From NCBI GenBank assembly GCA_920105625.2, contig OV050031.1, forward strand, positions 93,191,676 through 93,255,675: 64,000 nucleotides of DNA. The letters run 5' to 3'. Of the stretch, positions 13,500 to 28,399 are shown piece after piece; position 1 is the first letter of the stretch, and every line of letters begins with the position of its first letter. Origin of the DNA: Clusia tigrina (Eukaryota; Arthropoda; Insecta; Diptera; Clusiidae). The notes under the pieces are model-generated. The model made no database searches and was not told where the DNA came from. It saw nothing but the letters and a program-made list of their open reading frames with translations. The position numbers and the translations under genes were made by a program.

Positions 13500-16400
13500 C
13501 ACCTATCAAAGTTTGCAACATACAAATGCTTGTAACTTTTTACTGGAGCGTCATAAAACCTTGAAACTTTGTAACAATAAAGCACTCGAGCCTCTTGTCA
13601 ATTTAAGCTATTGCTCAAAGCTATGCTACCCTTGAATCCCAAATAAAACACTGATAAAACTTCAAATGGCCCTAACTTCTATACGGTACGTCCCACACCT
13701 ATCAAAGTTTGCAACATACAAATGCTTGTAACTTTTTACTGGAGCGTCATAAAACCTTGAAATTTTGTAATAATAAAGTACTCGAGCCTCTTGTCAATTT
13801 AAGCTATCGCTCAAAGCTATGCTACCCTTGAATCCCAAATAAAACACTGATAAAACTTCAAATGGCCCTAACTTCTATACGGTACGTCCTACACCTATCA
13901 AAGTTTGCAACATACAAATGCTTGTAACTTTTCACTGGAGCGTCATAAAACCTTGAAACTTTTTAACAATAAAGCACTCGAGCAGCTTGTCAATTTAAGC
14001 TATCGCTCAAAGCTATGCTACCCTTGAGTCCCAAAACATACACTGATAAAACTTCAAATGGCCCTAAATTCTGTACGGTACGTCCTACACCTATCAAAGT
14101 TTGCAACATATAAGTGCTTGTAACTTTTTACTGGAGCGTCATAAAACCTTGAAATTTTGTAATAATAAAGTACTCGAGCCTCTTGTCAATTTAAGCTATC
14201 GCTCAAAGCTATGCTACCCTTGAATCCCAAATAAAACACTGATAAAACTTCAAATGGCCCTAACTTCTATACGGTGCGTCCCACACCTATCAAAGTTTGC
14301 AACATACAAATGCTTGTAACTTTTTACTGGAGCGTCATAAAACCTTGAAATTTTGTAATAATAAAGTACTCGAGCCTCTTGTCAATTTAAGCTATCGCTC
14401 AAAGCTATGCTACCCTTGAATCCCAAATAAAAAACTGATAAAACTTCAAATGGCCCTAACTTCTATACGGTACGTCCTACACCTATCAAAGTTTGCAACA
14501 TACAAATGCTTGTAACTTTTCACTGGAGCGTCATAAAACCTTGAAACTTTGTAACAATAAAGCACTCGAGCCGCTTGTCAATTTAAGCTATCGCTCAAAG
14601 CTATACTACCCTTGAGTCCCAAATCAAACACTGATAAAACTTCAAATGGCCCTAACTTCTATACGGTACGTCCTACACCTATTAAAGTTTGCAACATACA
14701 AATGCTTGTAACTTTTTCCTGGAGCGTCATAAAACCTTGAAATTTTGTAACAATAAAGTACTCGAGCCGCTTGTCAATTTAGGCTATCGCTCAAAGCTAT
14801 GCTACCCTTGAGTCCCAAATCATACACTGATAAAACTTCAAATGGCCCTAAATTCTGTACGGTACGTCCTACACCTATCAAAGTTTGCAACATATAAATG
14901 CTTGTAACTTTTTACTGGAGCGTCATAAAACCTTGAAATTTTGTAACAATAAAGTACTCGAGCCTCTTGTCAATTTAAGCTATCGCTCAAAGCTATGCTA
15001 CCCTTGAGTCCCAAATCATACACTGATAAAACTTCAAATGGCCCTAAATTCTGTACGGTACGTCCTACACCTATCAAAGTTTGCAACACACAAATGCATT
15101 TAACTTTTTACTGGAGCGTCATAAAACCCTGAAATTTTGTAACAATAAAGTACTCGAGCCTCTTGTCAATTTAAGCTATCGTTCAAAACTATGCTACCCT
15201 TAAGTCCCAACTCAAACACTGATAAACTTCAAATAGCCCTAACTTCTATACGGTACGTCCTGCACCTATCAAAGTTTGCAACATACAAATGCTTGTAACT
15301 TTTTACTGGAGCTTCATAAAACCTTGAATTTTTGTAACAATAAAGTTCTCGAGCCTCTTGTCAATTTAAGCTATCGCGCAAAGCTATGCTACCCTTGAGT
15401 CTCAAATCACACACTGATAAAACTTCAAATGGCCCTAACTTCTATACGGTACGTCCTACACCTATCAAAGTTTGCAACATACAAATGCTTGTAACTTTTT
15501 ACTGGAGCGTCATAAAACCTTGAAACTTTGTAACAATAAAGCACTCGAGCCTCTTGTCAATTTAAGCTATTGCTCAAAGCTATGCTACCCTTGAATCCCA
15601 AATAAAACACTGATAAAACTTCAAATGGCCCTAACTTCTATACGGTACGTCCCACACCTATCAAAGTTTGCAACATACAAATGCTTGTAACTTTTTACTG
15701 GAGCGTCATAAAACCTTGAAATTTTGTAATAATAAAGTACTCGAGCCTCTTGTCAATTTAAGCTATCGCTCAAAGCTATGCTACCCTTGAATCCCAAATA
15801 AAACACTGATAAAACTTCAAATGGCCCTAACTTCTATACGGTACGTCCTACACCTATCAAAGTTTGCAACATACAAATGCTTGTAACTTTTCACTGGAGC
15901 GTCATAAAACCTTGAAACTTTTTAACAATAAAGCACTCGAGCAGCTTGTCAATTTAAGCTATCGCTCAAAGCTATGCTACCCTTGAGTCCCAAAACATAC
16001 ACTGATAAAACTTCAAATGGCCCTAAATTCTGTACGGTACGTCCTACACCTATCAAAGTTTGCAACATATAAGTGCTTGTAACTTTTTACTGGAGCGTCA
16101 TAAAACCTTGAAATTTTGTAATAATAAAGTACTCGAGCCTCTTGTCAATTTAAGCTATCGCTCAGAGCTATGCTACCCTTGAATCCCAAATAAAACACTG
16201 ATAAAACTTCAAATGGCCCTAACTTCTATACGGTGCGTCCCACACCTATCAAAGTTTGCAACATACAAATGCTTGTAACTTTTTACTGGAGCGTCATAAA
16301 ACCTTGAAATTTTGTAATAATAAAGTACTCGAGCCTCTTGTCAATTTAAGCTATCGCTCAAAGCTATGCTACCCTTGAATCCCAAATAAAAAACTGATAA

Positions 16401-17420
16401 AACTTCAAATGGCCCTAACTTCTATACGGTACGTCCTACACCTATCAAAGTTTGCAACATACAAATGCTTGTAACTTTTCACTGGAGCGTCATAAAACCT
16501 TGAAACTTTGTAACAATAAAGCACTCGAGCCGCTTGTCAATTTAAGCTATCGCTCACAGCTATGCTACCCTTGAGTCCCAAATCAAACACTGATAAAACT
16601 TCAAATGGCCCTAACTTCTATACGGTACGTCCTACACCTATCAAAGTTTACAACATACAAATGCTTGTAACTTTTTCCTGGAGCGTCATAAAACCTTGAA
16701 ATTTTGTAACAATAAAGTACTCGAGCCGCTTGTCAATTTAAGCTATCGCTCAAAGCTATGCTACCCTTGAGTCCCAAATCATACACTGATAAAACTTCAA
16801 ATGGCCCTAAATTCTGTACGGTACGTCCTACACCTATCAAAGTTTGCAACATATAAATGCTTGTAACTTTTTACTGGAGCGTCATAAAACCTTGAAATTT
16901 TGTAACAATAAAGTACTCGAGCCTCTTGTCAATTTAAGCTATCGCTCAAAGCTATGCTACCCTTGAGTCCCAAATCATACACTGATAAAACTTCAAATGG
17001 CCCTAAATTCTGTACGGTACGTCCTACACCTATCAAAGTTTGCAACACACAAATGCATTTAACTTTTTACTGGAGCGTCATAAAACCCTGAAATTTTGTA
17101 ACAATAAAGTACTCGAGCCTCTTGTCAATTTAAGCTATCGTTCAAAACTATGCTACCCTTAAGTCCCAAGTCAAACACTGATAAACTTCAAATAGCCCTA
17201 ACTTCTATACGGTACGTCCTGCACCTATCAAAGTTTGCAACATACAAATGCTTGTAACTTTTTACTGGAGCTTCATAAAACCTTGAAATTTTGTAACAAT
17301 AAAGTTCTCGAGCCTCTTGTCAATTTAAGCTATCGCGCAAAGCTATGCTACCCTTGAGTCTCAAATCACACACTGATAAAACTTCAAATGGCCCTAACTT
17401 CTATACGGTACGTCCTACAA
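13500..17420 (+). repeat. 10-monomer tandem duplication (about 1959 bp unit)
   Basis: Anchors separated by 1959 bp: CGTCCCACAC at 13689 and 15648; GGTGCGTCCC at 14276 and 16235; and ACCCTTGAGTCTCAAATCAC at 15391 and 17350. The unit is one base short of 10 x 196 because it contains a 195-bp monomer (GATAAACTTC, one A fewer) that is not compensated here by the 197-bp monomer found in the earlier copies. Boundaries are approximate. Confidence 0.8.
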
Positions 17421-20300
17421 ATATCAAAGTTTGCAACATACAAATGCTTGTAACTTTTTACTGGAGCGTCATAAAACCTTGAAATTTTGTAACAATAAAG
17501 TACTCTAGCAGCTTGTCAATTTAAGCTATCGCTCAAAGCTATGCTACCCTTGAGTCCCAAATCATACACTTATAAAACTTCAAATGGCCCTAAATTCTGT
17601 ACGGTACGTCCTACACCTATCAAAGTTTGCAACATATAAATGCTTGTAACTTTTTACCGGAGCGTCATAAAACCTTGAAATTTTGTAACAATAAAGTACT
17701 CGAGCCTCTTGTCAATTTAAGCTATCGCTCAAAGCTATGCTACCCTTGAGTCCCAAATCAAACACTGATAAAACTTCAAATGGCCCTAAGTTCTATACAG
17801 TACGTCCTACACCTATCAAAGTTTGCAACATACAATTGCTTGTAACTTTTTACTGGAGCGTCATAAAACTTTGAAATTTTGTAACAATAAAGTACTCGAG
17901 CCTCTTGTCAATTTAAGCTATCGCTCAAAGCTATGCTACCCTTGAGTCCCAAAACATACACTGATAAAACTTCAAATGGCCCTAAATTCTGTACGGTACG
18001 TCCTACACCTATCAAAGTTTGCAACATATAAATGCTTGTAACTTTTTTACTGGAGCGTCATAAAACCTTGAAATTTTGTAACAATAAAGTACTCGAGCCT
18101 CTTGTCAATTTAAGCTATCGCTCAAAGCTATGCTACCCTTGAGTCCCAAATAAAAAACTGATAAAACTTCAAATGGCCCTAACTTCTATACGGTACGTCC
18201 TACACCTATCAAAGTTTGCAACATACAAATGCTTGTAACTTTTTACTGGAGCGTCATAAAACCTTGAAACTTTGTAACAATAAAGCACTCGAGCCTCTTG
18301 TCAATTTAAGCTATTGCTCAAAGCTATGCTACCATTGAATCCCAAATAAAACACTGATAAAACTTCAAATGGCCCTAACTTCTATACGGTACGTCCCACA
18401 CCTATCAAAGTTTGCAACATACAAATGCTTGTAACTTTTTACTGGAGCGTCATAAAACCTTGAAATTTTGTAACAATAAAGTACTCGAGCCGCTTGTCAA
18501 TTTAAGCTATCGCTCAAAGCTATGCTACCCTTGAATCCCAAATAAAACACTGATAAAACTTCAAATGGCCCTAACTTCTATACGGTACGTCCTACACCTA
18601 TCAAAGTTTGCAACATACAAATGCTTGTAACTTTTCACTGGAGCGTCATAAAACCTTGAAACTTTTTAACAATAAAGCACTCGAGCAGCTTGTCAATGTA
18701 AGCTATCGCTCAAAGCTATGCTACCCTTGAGTCCCAAAACATACACTGATAAAACTTCAAATGGCCCTAAATTCTGTACGGTACGTCCTACACCTATCAA
18801 AGTTTGCAACATATAAGTGCTTGTAACTTTTTACTGGAGCGTCATAAAACCTTGAAATTTTGTAATAATAAAGTACTCGAGCCTCTTGTCAATTTAAGCT
18901 ATCGCTCAAAGCTATGCTACCCTTGAATCCCAAATAAAACACTGATAAAACTTCAAATGGCCCTAACTTCTATACGGTGCGTCCCACACCTATCAAAGTT
19001 TGCAACATACAAATGCTTGTAACTTTTTACTGGAGCGTTATAAAACCTTGAAATTTTGTAATAATAAAGTACTCGAGCCTCTTGTCAATTTAAGCTATCG
19101 CTCAAAGCTATGCTACCCTTGAATCCCAAATAAAAAACTGATAAAACTTCAAATGGCCCTAACTTCTATACGGTACGTCCTACACCTATCAAAGTTTGCA
19201 ACATACAAATGCTTGTAACTTTTCACTGGAGCGTCATAAAACCTTGAAACTTTGTAACAATAAAGCACTCGAGCCGCTTGTCAATTTAAGCTATCGCTCA
19301 AAGCTATGCTACCCTTGAGTCCCAAATCAAACACTGATAAAACTTCAAATGGCCCTAACTTCTATACGGTACGTCCTACACCTATCAAAGTTTGCAACAT
19401 ACAAATGCTTGTAACTTTTTCCTGGAGCGTCATAAAACCTTGAAATTTTGTAACAATAAAGTACTCGAGCCGCTTGTCAATTTAAGCTATCGCTCAAAGC
19501 TATGCTACCCTTGAGTGCCAAATCATACACTGATAAAACTTCAAATGGCCCTAAATTCTGTACGGTACGTCCTACACCTATCAAAGTTTGCAACATATAA
19601 ATGCTTGTAACTTTTTACTGGAGCGTCATAAAACCTTGAAATTTTGTAACAATAAAGTACTCGAGCCTCTTGTCAATTTAAGCTATCGCTCAAAGCTATG
19701 CTACCCTTGAGTCCCAAATCATACACTGATAAAACTTCAAATGGCCCTAAATTCTGTACGGTACGTCCTACACCTATCAAAGTTTGCAACACACAAATGC
19801 ATTTAACTTTTTACTGGAGCGTCATAAAACCCTGAAATTTTGTAACAATAAAGTACTCGAGCCTCTTGTCAATTTAAGATATCGTTCAAAACTATGCTAC
19901 CCTTAAGTCCCAAATCAAACACTGATAAACTTCAAATAGCCCTAACTTCTATACGGTACGTCCTGCACCTATCAAAGTTTGCAACATACAAATGCTTGTA
20001 ACTTTTTACTGGAGCTTCATAAAACCTTGAAATTTTGTAACAATAAAGTTCTCGAGCCTCTTGTCAATTTAAGCTATCGCGCAAAGCTATGCTACCCTTG
20101 AGTCTCAAATCACACACTGATAAAACTTCAAATGGCCCTAACTTCTATACGGTACGTCCTACAAATATCAAAGTTTGCAACATACAAATGCTTGTAACTT
20201 TTTACTGGAGCGTCATAAAACCTTGAAATTTTGTAACAATAAAGTACTCGAGCAGCTTGTCAATTTAAGCTATCGCTCAAAGCTATGCTACCCTTGAGTC
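15900..20300 (+). repeat. 14-monomer spaced duplication (2744 bp offset)
   Basis: GGTGCGTCCC at 16235 recurs at 18979, and the GAGTCTCAAATCACACAC monomer at 17350 recurs at 20094. Both offsets are 2744 = 14 x 196. The second copy is followed by the CATAAAACTTTG monomer at an offset of only 2548 (13 monomers), so one monomer was lost near the 3' end. Ends are approximate. Confidence 0.7.
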
Positions 20301-21299
20301 CCAAATCAAACACTGATAAAACTTCAAATGGCCCTAAGTTCTATACAGTACGTCCTACACCTATCAAAGTTTGCAACATACAAATGCTTGTAACTTTTTA
20401 CTGGAGCGTCATAAAACTTTGAAATTTTGTAACAATAAAGTACTCGAGCCTCTTGTCAATTTAAGCTATCGCTCAAAGCTATGCTACCCTTGAGTCCCAA
20501 ATCAAACACTGATAAAACTTCAAATGGCCCTAACTTCTATACGGTACGTCCTACATCTATCAAAGTTTGCAACATACAAATGCTTGTAACTTTTTACTGG
20601 AGCGTCATAAAACCTTGAAACTTTGTAACAATAAAGTACTCGAGCCTCTTGTCAATTTAAGCTATTCCTCAAAGCTATGCTACCCTTGAGTCCCAAATCA
20701 AACACTGATAAAACTTCAAATGGCCCTAAATTCTGTACGGTACGTCCTACACCTATCAAAGTTTGCAACATATAAATGCTTGTAACTTTTTACTGGAGCG
20801 TCATAAAACCTTGAAATTTTGTAACAATAAAGTACTCGAGCCTCTTGTCAATTTAAGCTATCGCTCAAAGCTATGCTACCCTTGAGTCCCAAATAAAAAA
20901 CTGATAAAACTTCAAATGGCCCTAACTTCTATACGGTACGTCCTACACCTATCAAAGTTAGCAACATTTAAATGCTTGTAACTTTTCACTGGAGCGTCAT
21001 AAAACCTTGAAACTTTGTAACAATAAAGCACTCGAGCCGCTTGTCAATTTAAGCTATTGCTCAAAGCTATGCTACCATTGAATCCCAAATAAAACACTGA
21101 TAAAACTTCAAATGGCCCTAACTTCTATACGGTACGTCCTACACCTATCAAAGTTTGCAACATACAAATGCTTGTAACTTATTACTGGAGCGTCATAAAA
21201 TCTTGAAATTTTGTAACAATAAAGTACTCGAGCCTCTTGTCAATTTAAGCTATCGCTCAAAGCTATGCTACCCTTGAATCAAAATAAAAAACTGATAAA

Positions 21300-24200
21300 A
21301 CTTCAAATTACCCTAACTTCTATACGGTACGTCCTACACCTATCAAAGTTTGCAACATACAAATGCTTGTAACTTTTCACTGGAGCGTCATAAAACCTTG
21401 AAACTTTGTAACAATAAAGCACTCGAGCCTCTTGTCAATTTAAGCTATTGCTCAAAGCTATGCTACCCTTGTGTCCCGAATCAAACACAGATAAAACTTC
21501 AAATGGCCCTAACTTCTATACGGTACGTCCTATACCTATCAAAGTTTGCAACATACAAATGCTTGTAACTTTTTACTGGAGTGTCATAAAACCTTGAAAT
21601 TTTGTAACAATAAAGTACTCGAGCCTCTTGTCAATTTAAGCTATCGCTCAAAGCTATGCTACCCTTAAGTCCCAAATCAAACACTGATAAAACTTCAAAT
21701 GGCCCTAAATTCTGTACGGTACGTCCTACACCTATCAAAGTTTGTAACATACTAATGCTTATAACTTTTTACTGGAGCGTCATAAAACCTTGAAATTTTG
21801 TAACAATAAAGTACTCGAGCCTCTTGTCAATTTAAGCTATCGCTCAAAGCTATGCTACCCTTGAATCCCAAATCAAACACTGATAAAACTTCAAATTGCA
21901 CTAACTTCTATACGGTACGTCCTACACCTATCAAAGTTTGCAGCCCACAAATGCATTTAACTTTTTACTGGAGCGTCATAAAACCCTGAAATTTTGTAAC
22001 AATAAAGTACTCGAGCCTCTTGTCAATTTAAGCTATCGTTCAAAACTATGCTACCCTTAAGTCCCAAATCAAACACTGATAAACTTCAAATAGCCCTAAC
22101 TTCTATACGGTACGTCCTACACCTATCAAAGTTTGCAACATACAAATGCTTGTAACTTTTTACTGGAGCGTCATAAAACCTTGAAATTTTGTAACAATAA
22201 AGTACTCGAGCCTCTTGTCAATTTAAGCTATCGCTCAAAGCTATGCTACCCTTGAGTCCCAAATAAAAAACTGATAAAACTTCAAATGGCCCTAAATTCT
22301 GTACGGTACGTCCTACACCTATCAAAGTTTGCAACATATAAATGCTTGTAACTTTTTACTGGAGCGTCATAAAACCTTGAAATTTTGTAACAATAAAGTA
22401 CTCGAGCCTCTTGTCAATTTAAGCTATCGCTCAAAGCTATGCTACCCTTGAGTCCCAAATAAAAAACTGATAAAACTTCAAATGGCCCTAACTTCTATAC
22501 GGTACGTCCTACACCTATCAAAGTTTGCAACATACAAATGCTTGTAACTTTTTACTGGAGCGTCATAAAACCTTGAAACTTTGTAACAATAAAGTACTCG
22601 AGCCTCTTGTCAATTTAAGCTATTCCTCAAAGCTATGCTACCCTTGAGTCCCAAATCAAACACTGATAAAACTTCAAATGGCCCTAACTTCTATACGGTA
22701 CGTCCTACACCTATCAAAGTTTGCAACATACAAATGCTTGTAACTTTTTACTGGAGCGTCATAAAACCTTGAAATTTTGTAACAATAAAGTACTCGAGCC
22801 TCTTGTCAATTTAAGCTATCGCCCAAAGCTATGCTACCCTTGAGTCCCAAATCAAAAACTGATAAAACTTCAAATGGCCCTAACTTCTATACGGTACGTC
22901 CTACATCTATCAAAGTTTGCAACATACAAATGCTTGTAACTTTTTACTGGAGCGTCATAAAACCTTGAAACTTTGTAACAATAAAGTACTCGAGCCTCTT
23001 GTCAATTTAAGCTATTCCTCAAAGCTATGCTACCCTTGAGTCCCAAATCAAACACTGATAAAACTTCAAATGGCCCTAACTTCTATACGGTACGTCCTAC
23101 ACCTATCAAAGTTTGCAACATACAAATGCTTGTAACTTTTTACTGGAGCGTCATAAAACCTTGAAATTTTGTAACAATAAAGTACTCGAGCCGCTTGTCA
23201 ATTTAAGCTATCGCTCAAAGCAATGCTACCCTTGAGTCCCAAATCATACACTGATAAAACTTCAAATGGCCCTAAATTCTGTACGGTACGTCCTACACCT
23301 ATCAAAGTTTGCAACATATAAATGCTTGTAACTTTTTACTGGAGCGTCATAAAACCTTGAAATTTTGTAACAATAAAGTACTCGAGCCTCTTGTCAATTT
23401 AAGCTATCGCTCAAAGCTATGCTACCCTTGAGTCCCAAATAAAAAACTGATAAAACTTCAAATGGCCCTAACTTCTATACGGTACGTCCTACACCTATCA
23501 AAGTTAGCAACATTTAAATGCTTGTAACTTTTCACTGGAGCGTCATAAAACCTTGAAACTTTGTAACAATAAAGCACTCGAGCCGCTTGTCAATTTAAGC
23601 TATTGCTCAAAGCTATGCTACCATTGAATCCCAAATAAAACACTGATAAAACTTCAAATGGCCCTAACTTCTATACGGTACGTCCTACACCTATCAAAGT
23701 TTGCAACATACAAATGCTTGTAACTTATTACTGGAGCGTCATAAAACCTTGAAACTTTGTAACAATAAAGCACTCGAGCCGCTTGTCAATTTAAGCTATT
23801 GCTCAAAGCTATGCTACCATTGAATCCCAAATAAAACACTGATAAAACTTCAAATGGCCCTAACTTCTATACGGTACGTCCTACACCTATCAAAGTTTGC
23901 AACATATAAATGCTTGTAACTTTTTACTGGAGCGTCATAAAACCTTGAAATTTTGTAACAATAAAGTACTCGAGCCTCTTGTCAATTTAAGCTATCGCTC
24001 AAAGCTATGCTACCCTTGAGTCCCAAATAAAAAACTGATAAAACTTCAAATGGCCCTAACTTCTATACGGTACGTCCTACACCTATCAAAGTTAGCAACA
24101 TTTAAATGCTTGTAACTTTTCACTGGAGCGTCATAAAACCTTGAAACTTTGTAACAATAAAGCACTCGAGCCGCTTGTCAATTTAAGCTATTGCTCAAAG

Positions 24201-25200
24201 CTATGGTACCCTTGTGTCCCGAATCAAACACAGATAAAACTTCAAATGGCCCTAACTTCTATACGGTACGTCCTATACCTATCAAAGTTTGCAACATACA
24301 AATGCTTGTAACTTTTTACTGGAGTGTCATAAAACCTTGAAATTTTGTAAGAATAAAGTACTCGAGCCTCTTGTCAATTTAAGCTATCGCTCAAAGCTAT
24401 GCTACCCTTAAGTCCCAAATCAAACACTGATAAAACTTCAAATGGCCCTAAATTCTGTACGGTACGTCCTACACCTATCAAAGTTTGTAACATACTAATG
24501 CTTGTAACTTTTTACTGGAGCGTCATAAAACCTTGAAATTTTGTAACAATAAAGTACTCGAGCCTCTTGTCAATTTAAGCTATCGCTCAAAGCTATGCTA
24601 CCCTTGAATCCCAAATCAAACACTGATAAAACTTCAAATTGCACTAACTTCTATACGGTACGTCCTACACCTATCAAAGTTTGCAACCCACAAATGCATT
24701 TAACTTTTTACTGGAGCGTCATAAAACCCTGAAATTTTGTAACAATAAAGTACTCGAGCCTCTTGTCAATTTAAGCTATCGTTCAAAACTATGCTACCCT
24801 TAAGTCCCAAATCAAACACTGATAAACTTCAAATAGCCCTAACTTCTATACGGTACGTCCTACACCTATCAAAGTTTGCAACATACAAATGCTTGTAACT
24901 TTTTACTGGAGCGTCATAAAACCTTGAAATTTTGTAACAATAAAGTACACGAGCCTCTTGTCAATTTAAGCTAGCGCTCAAAGCTATGCTACCCTTGAGT
25001 CCCAAATCAAACACTGATAAAACTTCAAATGGCCCTAACTTCTATACGGTACGTCCTACACCTATCAAAGTTTGCAACATACAAATGCTTGTAACTTTTT
25101 ACTGGAGCGTCATAAAACCTTGAAATTTTGTAACAATAAAGTTCTCGAGCCTCTTGTCAATTTAAGCTATCGCGCAAAGCTATGCTACCCTTGAGTCTCA
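21300..25200 (+). repeat. Mixed monomer block with 14-monomer offset
   Basis: Monomers here include types absent from the first 20 kb. One carries GTGTCCCGAATCAAACACAG (21471 and 24214, 2743 bp apart), and one reads CCCACAAATGCATTT instead of CACACAAATGCATTT (about 21943 and 24686). The repeated order of these types between the two positions suggests a 14-monomer unit with internal rearrangement. GTTAGCAACATTTAAATGC monomers also recur at about 20957, 23502, 24091 and 25661. Confidence 0.6.
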
Positions 25201-25659
25201 AATCACACACTGATAAAACTTCAAATGGCCCTAACTTCTATACGGTACGTCCTACAAATATCAAAGTTTGCAACATACAAATGCTTGTAACTTTTTACTG
25301 GAGCGTCATAAAACCTTGAAACTTTGTAACAATAAAGTACTCGAGCCTCTTGTCAATTTAAGCTATTGCTCAAAGCTATGCTACCCTTGAATCCCAAATA
25401 AAACACTGATAAAACTTCAAATGGCCCTAACTTCTATTCGGTACGTCCTACACCTATCAAAGTTCGCAACATACAAATGCTTGTAACTTTTTACTGGAGC
25501 GTCATAAAACCTTGAAATTTTGTAACAATAAAGTACTCGAGCCTCTTGTCAATTTAAACTATCGCTCAAAGCTATGCTACCCTTGAATCCCAAATAAAAA
25601 ACTAATAAAACTTTAAATGGCCCTAACTTCTATACGGTACGTCCTACACCTATCAAAGT

Positions 25660-26000
25660 TAGCAACATTTAAATGCTTGTAACTTTTCACTGGAGCGTCA
25701 TAAAACCTTGAAACTTTGTAACAATAAAGCACTCGAGCCGCTTGTCAATTTAAGCTATCGCTCAAAGCTATGCTACCCTTAAGTCCCAAATTAAACACTG
25801 ATAAAACTTCAAATGACCCTAAATTCTATACAGTACGTCCTACACCTATCAAAGTTTGCAAGATACAAATGCTTGTAACTTTTTACTGGAGCGTCAGAAA
25901 ACCTTGAAATTTTGTAACAATAAAGTACTCGAGCCGCTTGTCAATTTAAGCTATCGCTCAAAGCTATGCTACCCTTGAGTCCCAAATCATACACTGATAA
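25660..26000 (+). repeat. Monomers homologous to the window start
   Basis: The monomer pair with AAATTAAACACTG, CAAATGACCCTAAATTC and CGTCAGAAAACC near 25790-25900 shares these rare variants, in the same order, with window bases 115-230. No other place in the window shows all three. The two positions, about 25.67 kb apart, are therefore copies of one ancestral segment, and the larger repeat hierarchy extends upstream of this window. Confidence 0.75.
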
Positions 26001-26769
26001 AACTTCAAATGGCCCTAAATTCTGTACGGTACGTCCTACACCCATAAAAGTTTGCAACATATAAATGCTTGTAACTGTTTACTGGAGCGTCATAAAACCT
26101 TGAAATTTTGTAACAATAAAGTACTCGAGCCTCTTGTCAATTTAAGCTATCGCTCAAAGCTATGCTACCCTTGAGTCCCAAATCAAACACTGATAAAACT
26201 TCAACTGGCCCTAAGTTCTATACAGTACGTCCTACATCTATCAAAGTTTGCAACATACAAATGCTTGTAACTTTTTACTGGAGCGTCATAAAGCCTTGAA
26301 ATTTTGTAACAATAAAGTACTCGAGCCTCTTGTCAATTTAAGCTATCGCTCAAAGCTATGCTACCCTTGAGTCCCAAATCAAACACTGATAAAACTTCAA
26401 ATAGCCCTAACTTCTATACGGTACGTCCTACACCTATCAAAGTTTGCAACATACAAATGCTTGTAACTTTTTACTGGAGCGTCATAAAACCTTGAAACTT
26501 TGTAACAATAACGTACTCGAGCCTCTTGTCAATTTAAGCTATTGCTCAAAGCTATGCTACCCTTGAGTCCCAAATCAAACACTGATAAAACTTCAAATGG
26601 CCCTAACTTCTATACGGTACGTCCTACACCTATCAAAGTTTGCAACATACAAATGCTTGTAACTTTTTACTGGAGCGTCATAAAACCTTGAAATTTTGTA
26701 ACAATAAAGTACTCGAGCCGCTTGTCAATTTAAGCTATCGCTCAAAGCTATGCTACCCTTGAGTCCCAA

Positions 26770-27110
26770 AACATACACTGATAAAACTTCAAATGGCCCT
26801 AAATTCTGTACGGTACGTCCTACACCTATCAAAGTTTGAAATTTTGTAACAATAAAGTACTCGAGCCTCTTGTCAATTTAAGCTATCGCTCGAAGCTATG
26901 CTATCCTTGAGTTCCAAATCAAACACTGATAAAACTTCAAATGGCCCTAACTTCTATACGGTACGTCCTACACCTATCAAAGTTTGCAACATACAAATGC
27001 TTGTAACTTTTTACTGGAGCGTCATAACCTTGAAGCTTTGTAACAATAAAGCACTCGAGCCTCTTGTCAATTTAAGCTATTGCTCAAAGCTATGCTACCC
27101 TTGAATCCCA
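26770..27110 (+). repeat. Truncated satellite monomers (47-bp and 3-bp deletions)
   Basis: At about 26836 the text runs from ATCAAAGTTTG directly into AAATTTTGTAAC. The stretch from CAACATATAAATGC to CATAAAACCTTG is missing, about 47 bp compared with neighbouring monomers. Both edges carry TTG, compatible with microhomology-mediated deletion or slippage. The following monomer reads GCGTCATAACCTTGAAG at about 27020, lacking three A. Together these shift the local phase by 50 bp. Confidence 0.9.
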
Positions 27111-28399
27111 AATAAAACACTGATAAAACTTCAAATGGCCCTAACTTCTATACGGTACGTCCCACACCTATCAAAGTTTGCAACATACAAATGCTTGTAA
27201 CTTTTTACTGGAGCGTCATAAAACCTTGAAATTTTGTAATAATAAAGTACTCGAGCCTCTTGTCAATTTAAGCTATCGCTCAAAGCTATGCTACCCTTGA
27301 ATCCCAAATAAAACACTGATAAAACTTCAAATGGCCCAAACTTCTATACGGTACGTCCTACACCTATCAAAGTTTGCAACATACAAATGCTTGTAACTTT
27401 TCACTGGAGCGTCATAAAACCTTGAAACTTTTTAACAATAAAGCACTCGAGCAGCTTGTCAATTTAAGCTATCGCTCAAAGCTATGCTACCCTTGAGTCC
27501 CAAAACATACACTGATAAAACTTCAAATGGCCCTAAATTCTGTAAGGTACGTCCTACACCTATCAGAGTTTGCAACATATAAGTGCTTGTAACTTTTTAC
27601 TGGAGCGTCATAAAACCTTGAAATTTTGTAATAATAAAGTACTCGAGCCTCTTGTCAATTTAAGCTATCGCTCAAAGCTATGCTACCCTTGAATCCCAAA
27701 TAAAACACTGATAAAACTTCAAATGGCCCTAACTTCTATACGGTGCGTCCCACACCTATCAAAGTTTGCAACATACAAATGCTTGTAACTTTTTACTGGA
27801 GCGTCATAAAACCTTCAAATTTTGTAATAATAAAGTACTCGAGCCTCTTGTCAATTTAAGCTATCGCTCAAAGCTATGCTACCCTTGAATCCCAAATAAA
27901 AAACTGATAAAACTTCAAATAGCCCTAACTTCTATACGGTACGTCCTACACCTATCAAAGTTTGCAACATACAAATGCTTGTAACTTTTCACTGGAGCGT
28001 CATAAAACCTTGAAACTTTGTAACAATAAAGCACTCGAGCCGCTTGTCAATTTAAGCTATCGTTCAAAGCTATGCTACTCTTGAGTCCCAAATCAAACAC
28101 TGATAAAACTTCAAATGGCCCTAACTTCTATACAGTACGTCCTACACCTATCAAAGTTTGCAACATACAAATGCTTGTAACTTTTTACTGGAGCGTCATA
28201 AAACCTTGAAATTTTGTAACAATAAAGTACTCGAGCCTCTTGTCAATTTAAGTTATCGCTCAAAGCTATGCTACCCTTGTGTCCCAAATCAAACACTGAT
28301 AAAACTTCAACTGGCCCTAACTTCTATACGGTACGTCCTACACCTATCAAAGTTTGCAACATACAAATGCTTGTAACTTTTTACTGGAGCGTCATAAAA

